Assembly (NCBI RefSeq): GCF_003762835.1
Contig: NZ_RJWA01000002.1
Span: forward strand, 868,001 to 932,000
Reading direction: 5' to 3'
Length of the DNA: 64,000 bases
Source: Micromonospora sp. HM5-17
GTDB taxonomy: Bacteria; Actinomycetota; Actinomycetes; Mycobacteriales; Micromonosporaceae
A program made the translations under genes and the position numbers. The notes beneath the pieces are model-generated. The model searched no databases, was not told the DNA's origin, and was given only the letters and a program-made list of their open reading frames with translations. Position 1 is the stretch's first letter; each line of letters starts with the position of its first letter. This document shows positions 35,466-42,975 of this stretch, in pieces.

Positions 35466-36670
35466 TCTCCGAGCACGCCAGCCCGCTCGCGGTACTCGGC
35501 GGCGAGGACGCCGGCGGCCAGAACACCCACGTCGCCGAGCTCTCCGCGGCGCTCGCCGATGCCGGCCACGACGTCCGGGTCTACACCCGGCGGGACGGAC
35601 CGGAGCTGCCGGAGACCGTACGGATGCGCGACGGCGTGGACGTCGTCCACGTTCCGGCCGGCCCACCGGAGCCGATCGCCAAGGACGACCTGCTGCCGTA
35701 CATGAAGGAGTTCAGCCGCTGGCTGGTCGATCGGTGGCAGGGCGGGGACTGGCTCCCCGACGTGGCGCACGCGCACTTCTGGATGAGCGGCCTGGCCGGT
35801 ATCGCCGCCGGGCGGCGGAGCGGGGTGCCGGTGGTGCAGACGTACCACGCGCTCGGCACGGTCAAGCGGCGGCACCAGGGCGCGGCCGACACCAGCCCGG
35901 CCCGGCGCATCGGCTACGAACGCGCGCTCGGCCGGGCCGTGGACCGGGTCATCGCGCAGAGCCAGGACGAGGTTCGGGAACTGGTCCGGATGGGGGTTCC
36001 GCTGGACCGGATGACGGTGATCCCGTCCGGGGTCAACAACCGGACCTTCTCCCCGGAGGGCCCCGCCGTGCCCCGGGTGCCGGGCCGGCCACGGATCCTG
36101 ACCGTGGGACGGCTGGTGGAGCGGAAGGGGTACCAGGACCTGATCCGGGCGATGCCGGCGATTCCCGACGCCGAGTGCGTCATCGTCGGCGGGCCGCCGC
36201 CGGGCGAGGTCGACACCGATCCGCAGGTGCGGCGACTGCGCGCGCTCGCCGCCGAGGTCGGGGTCGCCGACCGGGTACGCCTGGTCGGCGCCGTCCCCCG
36301 GGAGGAGATGCCGTACTGGTACCGGTCGGCGGACGTCCTGGTCGCCGCCCCCTGGTACGAGCCGTTCGGGCTGACCCCGTTGGAGGCGATGGCCTGCGGG
36401 GTGCCGGTGGTCGGCACCGCCGTCGGCGGCCTCACCGACACGATCGTCGCCGGACGGACCGGCGACCTGGTGCCGCCCCGCGATCCCGTGGCGCTCGGGG
36501 CGGCCGTCCGGGACCTGCTGGCCGACCGGGTACGCCGCTACGCGTACGCCCGGGCGGCGTTGGACCGGGCCCGGCGCCAGTACGCCTGGAGCCGGACCGC
36601 CGAGCAGATCGGCGCCGTCTACGCGGCGGTCAGCGAGGTGCGGCGGCCGAGCGGGGTGGTCGCCGGATGA
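35450..36670 (+). CDS. Glycosyltransferase family 4 protein
   Basis: A 406-residue GT4 retaining glycosyltransferase. Visible: MISEHASPLAVLGGEDAGGQ (N-terminal Rossmann lid with the glycine-rich loop), HAHFWMSGLAGIAAG, VIPSGVNNRTFSPEG, ILTVGRLVERKGYQDLIRAM, and the donor-binding EPFGLTPLEAMACGVPVV with the E-x7-E pair. The N-terminus resembles MshA-type and sucrose-phosphate-synthase-like enzymes. ATG at 35450 with GGAGGA directly upstream fixes the start; it overlaps the previous gene by 16 nt. It probably adds a sugar to the same glycan. The likely donor is a nucleotide sugar, not necessarily ADP-heptose. Confidence 0.9.
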   Translation: MRVAMISEHASPLAVLGGEDAGGQNTHVAELSAALADAGHDVRVYTRRDGPELPETVRMRDGVDVVHVPAGPPEPIAKDDLLPYMKEFSRWLVDRWQGGDWLPDVAHAHFWMSGLAGIAAGRRSGVPVVQTYHALGTVKRRHQGAADTSPARRIGYERALGRAVDRVIAQSQDEVRELVRMGVPLDRMTVIPSGVNNRTFSPEGPAVPRVPGRPRILTVGRLVERKGYQDLIRAMPAIPDAECVIVGGPPPGEVDTDPQVRRLRALAAEVGVADRVRLVGAVPREEMPYWYRSADVLVAAPWYEPFGLTPLEAMACGVPVVGTAVGGLTDTIVAGRTGDLVPPRDPVALGAAVRDLLADRVRRYAYARAALDRARRQYAWSRTAEQIGAVYAAVSEVRRPSGVVAG

Positions 36671-37434
36671 CCGTGCCGACGTCGATGGAGCTGCTCGACG
36701 GCCACCTCGCCGGGCTCGCCTCGGCGCTGTTGCCGTACCGCTCGGTGGCGGGCCGGCTCGCCCGCTGGGGCCACGACCTGGCGCGACTGCTGGCCGGCGG
36801 GGGGCGGCTGCTGGTCGCCGGGAACGGCGGGAGCGCGGCCGAGGCCCAGCACCTCGCCGCCGAACTGGTCGGCAAGCTCCGCGACGACCGGGCTCCGCTC
36901 TCGGCGATCGCGCTCTGCGCGGAGACCTCGTCGCTCACCGCGCTCGGCAACGACTACGGCTTCGACGAGGTCTTCGCCCGGCAGGTCCGCGCGCACGGCC
37001 GCTCCGGCGACATCCTGCTGCTGCTCTCGACGAGCGGCCGCAGCGCCAACCTGGTCCGGGCCGCCCGGGCCGGCCGGGAACTCGGCCTGCGCTGTTGGGC
37101 GTTAACCGGGCCGACGCCGAACCCGCTCGCCGACGCCTGCACCGACGTCCTCGCGGTTCCCTCGCCGGACAACCAGGTGGTGCAGGAACTGCACCTGGTC
37201 TCGGCCCACGTCCTCTGCGCGTACGTCGACGCCCACCTGCCGGTGCTGCTCGGCCCGGCCGGCCGGTACGGCGCCGGCCAGCCGTCGCCCAACCCGCTGG
37301 GCGCACCGGCGGCGGAGCCGGGTCCGGCGGCGCCGGGCGCCACCCCACCGGTCCGGCCCTCCGGGGTGGCCGACGAACTCGTGCTGCGGGTGCCGGGCGG
37401 CATCGACCTGGGGACGAGCGAGGAGGAGCCGTGA
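36667..37434 (+). CDS. gmhA: GmhA-like sedoheptulose-7-phosphate isomerase (SIS domain)
   Basis: A 255-residue protein whose first 200 residues are a GmhA-type SIS domain that should convert sedoheptulose 7-phosphate to D-glycero-D-manno-heptose 7-phosphate. Landmarks: LLVAGNGGSAAEAQHLAAEL (contains the catalytic Glu), SLTALGNDYGFDEVF, LLSTSGRSANLVRAAR and VQELHLVSAHVLCAYVD with the conserved His. These match E. coli GmhA residues in order. The last 50 residues are an unusual Pro/Ala-rich tail. ATG at 36667 overlaps the preceding stop (ATGA). It lies immediately upstream of the HldE-like gene, giving consecutive pathway steps. Confidence 0.9.
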   Translation: MTVPTSMELLDGHLAGLASALLPYRSVAGRLARWGHDLARLLAGGGRLLVAGNGGSAAEAQHLAAELVGKLRDDRAPLSAIALCAETSSLTALGNDYGFDEVFARQVRAHGRSGDILLLLSTSGRSANLVRAARAGRELGLRCWALTGPTPNPLADACTDVLAVPSPDNQVVQELHLVSAHVLCAYVDAHLPVLLGPAGRYGAGQPSPNPLGAPAAEPGPAAPGATPPVRPSGVADELVLRVPGGIDLGTSEEEP

Positions 37435-38960
37435 CCGGACAGATCGTGGTTGTCGGCGACACGCTGCTCGACCGGGACGTCGAGGGAGTGGTGAACCGGC
37501 TGTGCCCGGATTCGCCGGTGCCGGTGCTCGACGAGAACACCAGCGTCGACCGGCCCGGCGGCGCCGGGCTCGCCGCGCTCTTCGCCGCCGGGCGCGGGTT
37601 CGAGGTCGCGCTCGTCACGGCCCTGGCCGACGACGAGGGTGGGGCTCGGTTGAGCCAGTTGCTCAACGCGGCCGGGGTGCAGGTCTACGGGCTGCCGCTG
37701 GCCGGTGCCACACCCGAGAAGATCCGGCTGCGGACCCGGGGTCGGGTGCTGCTACGGCACGACCGGGGCGGCCCGGCGGGCCCACCCGGGGAGCCGTCCG
37801 AGGCCGTGCTGGAACTGCTGGCCGAGGCGACGGCGGTGCTGGTCAGCGACTACGGCCGCGGCGTGGCCCGCCATCCCACCCTCCGGTCGGCCCTGGCCGC
37901 CGGCACGGCACCGATCGTCTGGGATCCGCACCCCCGCGGACCGGCGGCGGTGCCCGGGGTACGACTGGCCACCCCGAACGAGGTGGAGGCCCGGGAACTG
38001 GCCGGGGTGGCGCCCGGCGGCTCCCGCCTGACGAACGCGTCCCGCAGCGCCCAGGCCCTGCGGGAACGGTGGCGGGCCGCCGCCGTGGCGGTGACCCTCG
38101 GCGGCGAGGGCGCACTGCTCAGCCATGCCGGCGCGACCCCGCTGATGGTGCCCGCCCCCGGTTGCGCCGACGGCGACACCTGCGGGGCCGGCGACCGGTT
38201 CGCGGCCACCGCGACGCTGGCGTTGGCCGAGGGGGCGCTGGTTTCCGAGGCGGTGCAGCGGGCCGTCGTCGAGGCCTCCGGGTACGTGGCGGCCGGCGGT
38301 GTGGCCGAGGCCGTACCGGTGCTGACCCCGCTTCCGTCCGGCGCCGGCACCGGGCTGCCGGCCGCCGCGGTGCCGCCGGTCGGCCGGATCGTCGGTGACG
38401 GTCCCGGTGTCGGCCTGGCCGCACGCGCCACCGTGCCGATCGCGGCCGTGGACTGGAGCGACCGGATCGGTCCACGGGCGGCCGGCGAGGTCGTCGCCCG
38501 GGTACGCGCCGTCGGCGGCACCGTGGTCGCCACCGGCGGATGCTTCGACCTGCTGCATGCCGGGCACGTGGCGACGCTGCAGGCGGCGCGCCAGCTCGGC
38601 GACTGCCTCGTGGTCTGCGTGAACTCCGACGAGAGCGTGGCGGGGCTGAAGGGGCCGGAGCGGCCGCTGGTCCGGCACGCCGACCGGGCCCGGCTGCTGG
38701 CCGCCCTCGGCTGCGTGGACGCGGTCGTGATCTTCGACGAGCCGACCCCGAACGCGGTGCTCTCCTGGCTGCGCCCGGACGTCTGGGTCAAGGGCGGGGA
38801 CTACGGCACCGGGGGCGACGGCCCGGACCTGCCGGAGGCCGAGATGCTGCGGCGCTGGGGCGGGTACGCCGTCGTGGTGCCCTACCTGGACGGTCGCTCG
38901 ACCAGCAGCATGATCGCCGCGGCCCGGGCGGGTGCCCGGCCGGTGGGTGGGACCCGATGA
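37431..38960 (+). CDS. hldE: Bifunctional HldE-like heptose kinase/adenylyltransferase
   Basis: A 509-residue protein with both HldE domains. Residues 1-320 are a PfkB-type kinase (VVGDTLLDRDVEGVVNRLCPDSP, VSDYGRGVARHPTLRSALAA, and the anion-hole/catalytic GDTCGAGDRFAATA) that should phosphorylate heptose 7-phosphate at C1. Residues about 360-505 are a nucleotidyltransferase with GGCFDLLHAGHVATLQAARQ (HxGH-like), CVNSDESVAGLKGPERP, VWVKGGDYG and DGRSTSSMI, which should make ADP-heptose. A low-complexity linker of about 40 residues joins them. The protein is some 30 residues longer than the E. coli enzyme. GTG at 37431 overlaps the preceding stop, with AGGAGG upstream. Confidence 0.92.
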   Translation: MTGQIVVVGDTLLDRDVEGVVNRLCPDSPVPVLDENTSVDRPGGAGLAALFAAGRGFEVALVTALADDEGGARLSQLLNAAGVQVYGLPLAGATPEKIRLRTRGRVLLRHDRGGPAGPPGEPSEAVLELLAEATAVLVSDYGRGVARHPTLRSALAAGTAPIVWDPHPRGPAAVPGVRLATPNEVEARELAGVAPGGSRLTNASRSAQALRERWRAAAVAVTLGGEGALLSHAGATPLMVPAPGCADGDTCGAGDRFAATATLALAEGALVSEAVQRAVVEASGYVAAGGVAEAVPVLTPLPSGAGTGLPAAAVPPVGRIVGDGPGVGLAARATVPIAAVDWSDRIGPRAAGEVVARVRAVGGTVVATGGCFDLLHAGHVATLQAARQLGDCLVVCVNSDESVAGLKGPERPLVRHADRARLLAALGCVDAVVIFDEPTPNAVLSWLRPDVWVKGGDYGTGGDGPDLPEAEMLRRWGGYAVVVPYLDGRSTSSMIAAARAGARPVGGTR

Positions 38961-39679
38961 CCGGCGCGGTGGCGGGCGGCCGACCGGCCCCGGTCGCGGC
39001 CGACGGTGCGGTCCTGGTCACCGGTGGCGCCAGCGGCCTCGGGGCGGCGGTGGTGACCGCGATCGCCGCGGCCGGAGGCCGGCCCTGCGTCCTTGACCAG
39101 CGGGCGCCGAGCGTGCAGGTGCCGTGGGTCGCCTGCGACCTGGCCGACACCCGGGCCGCCGAGGCGGCGACCCGAGAACTGGCCGAGCGAGCGGGTGGGC
39201 TCTCCGGGGTGGTGACCGCCGCTGGTATCGACACTCCGGGTCGGTTGGCGGAGGTTCCGGCGGAGGCCTGGGAGCGGGTGGTCACGGTCGATCTGCTCGC
39301 CACGGCGGCGGTGGTCCGGGCCGCGTTGCCGTACCTGGAGCGCTCGGCCGGCACCGTGGTGACGGTGGCGTCGACCCTGGGGGTGAAGGCGGTCAGCGAT
39401 GCCACCGCGTACTGTGCGGCGAAGTTCGGGGTGGTGGGGTTCACCCGGGCGTTGGCCGCCGAGCTCGCCGGCTCGGTCGGGGTGACGCTGTTGATCCCTG
39501 GCGGGATGCGGACCGCCTTCTTCGACGGTCGCGCCGAGCAGTACCGGCCCGGTCCGGACGCCGCCCTGACCGATCCGGCCGACGTCGCCGCCGCCGTGGT
39601 GTTCGCGTTGCGCCAGCCGCCCGGCTGTGCGATCCGGGAACTCGTGGTCTGCGCGGATCGGGAGTCGTCGTACCCGTGA
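38957..39679 (+). CDS. SDR family oxidoreductase
   Basis: A 240-residue classical short-chain dehydrogenase/reductase: cofactor motif VLVTGGASGLGAAVVTAIAA, CDLADTRAAEAA, VVTAAGIDTPGRLAEV, then a catalytic set Ser in VASTLGVKAVSDA and Tyr-x3-Lys in AYCAAKFGVVGFT. It is not the extended-SDR HldD epimerase, whose length and motifs differ. It may reduce or oxidise the sugar or a related intermediate. Its ATG at 38957 overlaps the HldE stop (ATGA) and its stop overlaps the next GTG. Its position in the operon suggests sugar modification, but this is inference. Confidence 0.87.
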   Translation: MTGAVAGGRPAPVAADGAVLVTGGASGLGAAVVTAIAAAGGRPCVLDQRAPSVQVPWVACDLADTRAAEAATRELAERAGGLSGVVTAAGIDTPGRLAEVPAEAWERVVTVDLLATAAVVRAALPYLERSAGTVVTVASTLGVKAVSDATAYCAAKFGVVGFTRALAAELAGSVGVTLLIPGGMRTAFFDGRAEQYRPGPDAALTDPADVAAAVVFALRQPPGCAIRELVVCADRESSYP

Positions 39680-40737
39680 TCCTGGTGCTGCGGGCGCTCG
39701 GGGTGGGTGACCTGGCGACGGCGGTGCCGGCGCTGCGCGGACTGCGTGCCGCCTTTCCGGAGCACACCCTGACCGTTGCCGCGCCCGACTGGCTCACCCC
39801 GCTGGTGGAACTGGTCGGCGACGTCGACAACGTGATCCCCACCGACGGGTTGGACCGGGTCGAGTGGCGGGGCCCGGTGCCGTACTGGGCGGTCAACCTG
39901 CACGGGCGGGGTCCCGAGTCACACCGGCTGCTCCAGGCCGCGGGGGCCGAGCGGCTCTGCGCCTTCCGCTGCCCGGAGGCGGGGCACCTGGATGGCCCGG
40001 TCTGGCACGACGACGAGCACGAGGTGCACCGGTGGTGTCGTCTGCTGCGCTGGTACGGCATCGAGGCGGACCCGGGGGACCTGGAGCTGCGGCGCCCGGC
40101 GCCCGGCCGGGTGTCGGTCGGGGCGACCGTGGTGCATCCGGGCGGCAAGGGCAGCGCCCGCCGCTGGCCCCCGGCGCGCTTCGCGGCGGTGGCCCGGGAA
40201 CTGGCCCGGGCCGGGCACAGGGTCGTGGTGACCGGCTCGCCGGGGGAGCGGGCGCTGGTGGAGCGGGTGGTCCGTGGCGCCGGGCTGCCGCACACCGCCG
40301 CGCTGGCGGGGCGGCTCGGCCTGGTCGAGCTCGCGGCGCTGGTCGCGTACGGCCGGCTGCTGGTCAGTACGGACACCGGAGTGGCCCACCTGGCCACCGC
40401 GTACCGGACCCCGTCGGTGGTGCTCTTCGGCCCGGTTCCGCCGCACCGGTGGGGACCGCCGCCGGATCGGCCCTGGCACCGGGTCCTCGGCTCCGACCGG
40501 GCGGCTGCCGGCTCCCCGGCCGCCGCTGGCTCTCCGGCCCTCGGCGCCCCGGACGCCGATTCCGCCCTAGGGTCGCCCGACGACGTCGCGGCCGGGTCCG
40601 GGGACGGTCGGCACCGGCCGCATCCGACGCTGGCCGCGATCGGGGTCGACGAGGTCCTCACCGCCGCGGCCGAGGCCGAGCGGGCGGGCCGGGACCGGGA
40701 CGTACGTGCGGGACGGGACCGTGCGACTGCGGCGTAG
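39676..40737 (+). CDS. GT9-family glycosyltransferase
   Basis: A 353-residue GT9 (ADP-heptose:LPS heptosyltransferase-like) protein: VLRALGVGDLATAVPALRGL at the N-terminus, YWAVNLHGRGPESHRLLQ, VVHPGGKGSARRWPPARFAA (the donor-binding loop), RVVVTGSPGERALVERVV, and VSTDTGVAHLATAYRTPSVV. The C-terminal 80 residues are low-complexity and Ala/Gly-rich. It is the second GT9 in the operon, so at least two heptose-type transfers are possible. GTG at 39676 overlaps the SDR stop (GTGA). Its 3' end overlaps the topoisomerase gene by 32 nt. Confidence 0.9.
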   Translation: MILVLRALGVGDLATAVPALRGLRAAFPEHTLTVAAPDWLTPLVELVGDVDNVIPTDGLDRVEWRGPVPYWAVNLHGRGPESHRLLQAAGAERLCAFRCPEAGHLDGPVWHDDEHEVHRWCRLLRWYGIEADPGDLELRRPAPGRVSVGATVVHPGGKGSARRWPPARFAAVARELARAGHRVVVTGSPGERALVERVVRGAGLPHTAALAGRLGLVELAALVAYGRLLVSTDTGVAHLATAYRTPSVVLFGPVPPHRWGPPPDRPWHRVLGSDRAAAGSPAAAGSPALGAPDADSALGSPDDVAAGSGDGRHRPHPTLAAIGVDEVLTAAAEAERAGRDRDVRAGRDRATAA

Positions 40738-41734
40738 CGACCTGGCCGCGCCCGGCTACGGGCGGCGCCGGTACGGCCGGGGGGTGCGGTTCCTCGACAC
40801 CGAGGGGCGACCGCTGCGCGATCCGGACGAGATCGCTCGGCTCCGGGCCCTGGCGATCCCGCCCGCCTGGCGGGACGTCTGGATCTGTCCGCATCCGGCG
40901 GGGCACATCCAGGCGGTCGGTGTCGACGCGGCCGGGCGACGGCAGTACCTCTACCATCCACTGTGGCGGACGCGCCGGGACCAGGCCAAGTTCCACCACG
41001 TCCTCGAGGTGGCGACCCGGCTCCCCACGCTGCGCCGACGGGTCGACGCCGATCTCGCCACCCGTGGGCTGCGCCGGCCCCGGGTGCTGGCGACGGTGGC
41101 CAAGCTGCTGGACATGGGGACGTTCCGAATCGGCAGCGACCAGTACGCGGCCGGCGACGACCCGACGTTCGGCGTTGCGACGCTGCGGCCCGAGCACCTC
41201 CGGTGCCGGGGCGGCGCGGTGATCTTCGCGTTCCCGGCCAAGGGTGGCATCGATCAGGTGCTGCGCGTCGACGACCCGCGGCTGTGCCAGGTGCTACGGG
41301 CGCTGCGGCGGCGCCGCCGCGGTGCGGCGCGGCTCTTCGGCTACTGGGACGGACGGGCGTGGCGGGACGTCCGCAGCGACGAGGTCAACGACTACCTGCG
41401 CGCGGCGAGCGGCGGCGAGATGACGGCCAAGGACTTCCGGACCTGGCACGCGACCGTGCTCGCGGCCACCCGGCTGGCTGGTGACGCCCCGCCGCGCTCC
41501 GCCGCCGGTCGCCGCCGGGCCGTGGCGGCGGTGATGCGGGAGGTCGCCGCACTGCTCGGCAACACCCCAGCGGTGGCGCGCGCCTCCTACGTGCACCCGC
41601 GGGTGGTCGACCTCTACCACGACGGGGTGCTGGCGCGGGTCGCCGCCGACGCGCCGCGGGACGTCGCCGAGGCCGCGGTGCTCGACCTCCTCCACCCGAA
41701 CCCGCCGTCCGCCGCGAGGTCGGGGCGCCGGTAA
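40706..41734 (+). CDS. Poxvirus-type DNA topoisomerase IB
   Basis: A 342-residue bacterial topoisomerase IB, which relaxes supercoils by a 3'-phosphotyrosyl intermediate. Visible are RRSDLAAPGYGRRRYGRGVR, IPPAWRDVWICPHPAGHIQA, VLATVAKLLDMGTFRIGSDQ (catalytic Arg region), IFAFPAKGGIDQVLRVDDPR (Lys-containing loop), GEMTAKDFRTWHATVLA (catalytic Arg/His region) and ARASYVHPRVVDLY with the Tyr nucleophile. The start is GTG at 40706 inside the preceding gene. Its role is unrelated to sugar metabolism, so the overlap probably reflects compact operon growth. A hairpin at 41727-41746 contains its stop codon. Confidence 0.9.
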   Translation: MRDGTVRLRRSDLAAPGYGRRRYGRGVRFLDTEGRPLRDPDEIARLRALAIPPAWRDVWICPHPAGHIQAVGVDAAGRRQYLYHPLWRTRRDQAKFHHVLEVATRLPTLRRRVDADLATRGLRRPRVLATVAKLLDMGTFRIGSDQYAAGDDPTFGVATLRPEHLRCRGGAVIFAFPAKGGIDQVLRVDDPRLCQVLRALRRRRRGAARLFGYWDGRAWRDVRSDEVNDYLRAASGGEMTAKDFRTWHATVLAATRLAGDAPPRSAAGRRRAVAAVMREVAALLGNTPAVARASYVHPRVVDLYHDGVLARVAADAPRDVAEAAVLDLLHPNPPSAARSGRR

Positions 41735-41746
41735 CGCCGTACCGGC
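41727..41746 (+). terminator. Hairpin containing the topoisomerase stop codon
   Basis: Seven perfect pairs (GCCGGTA with TACCGGC) with a 6-nt loop (41734-41739) overlap the TAA at 41732. It is the best candidate for ending the heptose operon transcript, though it is only of moderate strength. Confidence 0.45.
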
Positions 41747-41876
41747 ACCGCGGGGCGGTACGGGTCGGCGGGTGGGGTCCGGGTCGGCGGCGGGCCGGTC
41801 GCGGGGCCGGGCGGACGGTACGGGCCGGGCCCGGCCGCCGCGATGCCGGCGCCGTACGGCCGGCGGCCGCGGCGGC

Positions 41877-42383
41877 TCAGTCGGTGAGAACGTGGGCGAG
41901 TTCGTCCCGGAACCGTCGCTCGGCCTCGGAGACCGTCTCGCCGCCCAGCCCCAGCACGCCGCCGGTCGGCGCGGCGGTGACGACGTTGTCGGCGATCGAG
42001 AGCAGCCAGTGCTTGTACGCGCCGGCCTCGCCCTCGTCGACCCGGCGGGCGAGCAGGTCGGCGGCGCGCTTCGCCCGGGCAAGGACGTCGGCGATCATCG
42101 CCTTCGGATCGGCCGGCTCGATCGCCGGCAGCTCCTCGCCCGCCTCGGGGTCGCCGATCCGGGCCACCAGTTCACCGGCGACGGCGGCGACCAGCCGACT
42201 GGCCGACTCCCGGCCGGCGGCGATGGACTCCAGGCCGGCGGCGTTCTCCGACCTGGTCCGGCGGCTGCTGTCCGACTCGGCGGCACTGGCGGCGGTGACC
42301 ACCGACTGGGGCAGCCCGACGAGAAGCCCCCATTCGTCGTCGGAGAACCCGAACTCGGTCGCGTACAGCGGTTGCTCGGTCAC
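41877..42383 (-). CDS. Hypothetical protein, helical (168 aa)
   Basis: A 168-residue protein with a soluble, helical profile: TEQPLYATEFGFSDDEWGLL, VGLPQSVVTAASAAESDSSR, AVAGELVARIGDPEAGEELP, AYKHWLLSIADNVVTAAPTG and a final SEAERRFRDELAHVLTD. I do not recognise the family with certainty; the pattern occurs in actinobacteria as a hypothetical protein. GTG at 42383 has AGGGA 8 nt upstream and is better than the ATG at 42416. It is separated by 142 nt from the topoisomerase gene, with which it converges. No catalytic motif is visible. Confidence 0.7.
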   Translation of the reverse strand: MTEQPLYATEFGFSDDEWGLLVGLPQSVVTAASAAESDSSRRTRSENAAGLESIAAGRESASRLVAAVAGELVARIGDPEAGEELPAIEPADPKAMIADVLARAKRAADLLARRVDEGEAGAYKHWLLSIADNVVTAAPTGGVLGLGGETVSEAERRFRDELAHVLTD

Positions 42384-42658
42384 GGCAACATCCCTTCCCT
42401 GATGGCAAACCACCACATCTCACGGCACGGGCGCGCCCCCCGCAACGCGAAACGCCGAGCGTCGCCGGCATCGTGGATCCCTCCGGGATCGGGGCGAGCC
42501 GGTCCCGCCGGCTGACCACCGGCGCCGAGAGCGGCGTGGCGCCAACCTGTCGTGAAGCCCCGCTCTCCACAGAGGACGTCCGGCCCTCGTCGTGGCCGTG
42601 TCGCGGCCCACTCCGGGCGGCGGACGGCACGTGAGGTCGGGTGGCGCCCGGGCGTGGG

Positions 42659-42835
42659 CTACCGGCCGCTCTTGCCGAACATCGCCCGGAGGGCGGCGAC
42701 CAGGAGCACGGTGCCGAGGATGGCGCCGACGAGCCGGACGCCGGGGATGTCCGACCAGGCCGTGTCCTCGGCGGCGAGCAGCCGGTACGACAGGTCCGCC
42801 AGCCGCGGGCCGGTTTCCGAGATGTGGTGTGGCAT
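42659..42835 (-). CDS. Small single-pass membrane protein (58 aa)
   Basis: A short frame from ATG 42835 to TAG at 42659 gives 58 residues: an amphipathic N-terminus (PHHISETGPRLADLSYRLLA) and a hydrophobic helix at about residues 33-51 (VRLVGAILGTVLLVAALRAM), ending FGKSGR. Sequence composition and the clean transmembrane segment support coding, although the ribosome site is weak. It is divergent from the beta-N-acetylhexosaminidase gene. Its function is unknown. Confidence 0.55.
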   Translation of the reverse strand: MPHHISETGPRLADLSYRLLAAEDTAWSDIPGVRLVGAILGTVLLVAALRAMFGKSGR

Positions 42836-42860
42836 GCAAGCACTGTCGCACGGCGGGGAC

Positions 42861-42898
42861 CGTTCCCATTAATAGGAAGGTTTATTGACTATTCTTGG
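42861..42898. promoter_or_regulatory. AT-rich promoter/operator island before the GH3 gene
   Basis: A stretch of about 38 bp with high A+T content in a very GC-rich window, including ATTAATAGG and TTTATTGAC. It lies 78-115 bp upstream of the ATG at 42976 and between divergent genes. No single -35/-10 pair fits well. The AATAGGAAGGTTTATT core resembles half of the GGAAA/TTTCC-type operators of amino-sugar regulators, but the second half is poor. Confidence 0.4.
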
Positions 42899-42975
42899 GG
42901 TGAGTGTGACCATGGCTTGCACCCGGCGTGGCCGGGGAGGCGTCCAGTGTGGAGAAACGGGGGAGAACCGGCGGG

